The notes beneath the pieces were generated by a model. It did no database searches and was not told the origin of the DNA. It saw nothing but the letters and a program-made list of their open reading frames with translations. A DNA stretch of 20,566 nt from Fomitopsis serialis (taxonomy: Eukaryota; Basidiomycota; Agaricomycetes; Polyporales; Fomitopsidaceae): NCBI RefSeq assembly GCF_022376445.1, contig NW_025955564.1, forward strand, positions 1 through 20,566. The letters run 5' to 3'. Below are positions 19,421-20,566 of the stretch, piece after piece (the stretch's first letter is position 1; the number at the start of each line of letters is the position of its first letter). Made by a program: the position numbers and the translations under genes.

Positions 19421-20566
19421 ATGTCTGCAACGGAGACTGCCAGGCCGAAGCGGCTTGTGTTCAAGGCTGCCTATCTCGCTAGGGCGCATACTGTCCTCGC
19501 CCTCACCGCGTTTCTGTCCGCTGGCCATAGGTTGTGCTCTGCACTACAAGAAGATCGTGAAGAATGGCGTAGCTGGATATCCCGAGGAATGGTTCCCGTC
19601 TGTTTCTGCGACGTGAGTTCCACCCGGTCTTCGCGTCTACTGCGTTGTTAAACTTGGCATTCGGACCAGTATTGGCGACTGGTATCCGGAGCGCAACGTC
19701 TTCCAGATCTTCATTGCTCTGAACTCTGGTGAATTTCTCTGCCTCCGATTGTGGCTAGAGCCGTTAACCGGAACATGAACACCAGGGCCACGTCTGATCA
19801 TAGTTCTCTTGCAATATTATATGCACCGCAAGCCGTCTTCAAGTCTTCCGGGACTAGTAATGTTTTCCGGTGTACTCAGAACCCTTTCTTGCGGAGGATG
19901 GGTCTACATCACCTCCACGGACGATCACGACGCACACGACGTACTCATGATAAGTTATATTGTACTCAATTTACCATGGATGTTCGGCACTATCGCCTGT
20001 ACGCCTATACAAAACACACACGTCCGCCGCAGGAGGTGAGCCCAAGTTACGCCACTGTCACGTATCCTGCTGACGCGGTGTAGGCGGTTCATGGCCACGA
20101 TGTATGTGCCGGTCATAGACCACTCGCTTACTTAGAGGCTGACATTCACCGAGCTTTTTCGTGTCCATGGTACCATGATCTACTTCTTCATTCAGCACAA
20201 GGTTCATCGCGTACCCGGAGGTTAGTTTTGCACTCGTTGCGTTGAGAACTGAGCTCAGTCCTCCCCTGGCAGCGTACACTCGGTATAGCTTCTTCGAATG
20301 GGGACTCATCTTCTTGATGTCATGTTCGATTCAGCGGCAGAACTTGAACTTGAGGCTGCTAATATCGAAGTACGCCCTCCTCCTGCCATCATGTTCTGTG
20401 CACTCATGTTGTGGTCTCTCGATACGCATCAGGTTGCAGTAGCACTTCTCTAGAAGGAGCTTCGAATGACATGTACACACGGATTCATCGCCTTGCCTAA
20501 TCTCTATTGATTTTTGGACACTGCAGTGTTGCGCCGGGCCAAATTCAAGTGACGGCCAAGAGTACC
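19421..20566 (+). CDS. Frag1/DRAM/Sfk1 membrane protein, CWH43 N-terminal/PGAP2-like; 3' end unresolved
   Basis: Exons: 19421-19612, 19670-19728, 19786-20035, 20084-20101, 20154-20220 and 20273-20369, with introns of 57, 57, 48, 52 and 52 nt. The protein reads [118 protein letters not shown] and [15 protein letters not shown]. This is a multi-helix membrane protein of the Frag1/DRAM/Sfk1 family. The segments match what I recall of basidiomycete CWH43 N-terminal regions, which act in lipid remodelling of GPI anchors to ceramide. Three frame breaks occur: GG 19523-19524 (one base extra), CC 20173-20174 and G 20316 (one missing each). After AANIE, a GTACGC donor at 20370 could splice to 20433 (VAVALL, stop at 20453) or to an acceptor just before 20530 and continue off the edge. 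A full CWH43 would need a C-terminal half outside the window. Confidence 0.75.

Noticed and set aside
1..20566. Secondary-metabolite or defence gene cluster
   Set aside because: The recognised genes belong to unrelated housekeeping and lineage-specific families, on alternating strands with separate promoters; no backbone synthase, transporter set or regulator is present.
1..20566. CRISPR array, bacterial operon or prophage
   Set aside because: Spliceosomal introns occur in every recognised gene, and I saw no regularly spaced repeats.

Overview
The window looks like nuclear DNA of a filamentous fungus, most likely an agaricomycete basidiomycete. The genes are compact and intron-rich, with almost all introns 50-65 nt, GT-AG, and often GTRNGT donors. 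One gene is a FunK1-type protein kinase, a family expanded in mushroom-forming fungi. There are no bacterial operons and I saw no CRISPR array, rRNA or tRNA. All gene models below were built by hand from conserved protein segments and splice signals.

Layout, left to right: (1) the 5' part of a DUF1295-type membrane protein on the minus strand, running off the left edge (1-431); (2) divergent from it, a three-exon sde2 gene (799-1749, +); (3) a six-exon HD-domain cyanamide hydratase (2313-3374, +); (4) convergent to it, a FunK1 kinase with a long disordered, RG-rich tail (3670-6726, -); (5) about 4.9 kb without a recognisable gene (6727-11609); (6) a five-exon four-helix MARVEL-type membrane protein (11610-13116, +); (7) a large, mostly disordered protein with a coiled coil, a polyproline tract and a WH2-like segment (about 13459-15932, +); (8) convergent to it, a BioD-BioA fusion for two successive steps of biotin synthesis (16133-18859, -); (9) divergent from that, a Frag1/DRAM/Sfk1 protein resembling the N-terminal part of CWH43 (19421 to about the right edge, +).

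The genes do not form a pathway cluster. They are an ordinary mix of housekeeping functions (splicing/genome maintenance, biotin, GPI-lipid/membrane) and lineage-specific functions (FunK1, MARVEL, cyanamide hydratase). I found no convincing undescribed system.

The strongest unexpected signal is a set of ten apparent one-base frame breaks in five otherwise well conserved genes. Most lie in a short homopolymer, and nine of ten look like a missing base. In the BioD-BioA gene, correcting three of them gives a whole-codon gene of about 805 residues with every expected motif. This points to residual assembly indels rather than gene decay. Anyone using automatic gene calls here should expect broken or mis-spliced models.
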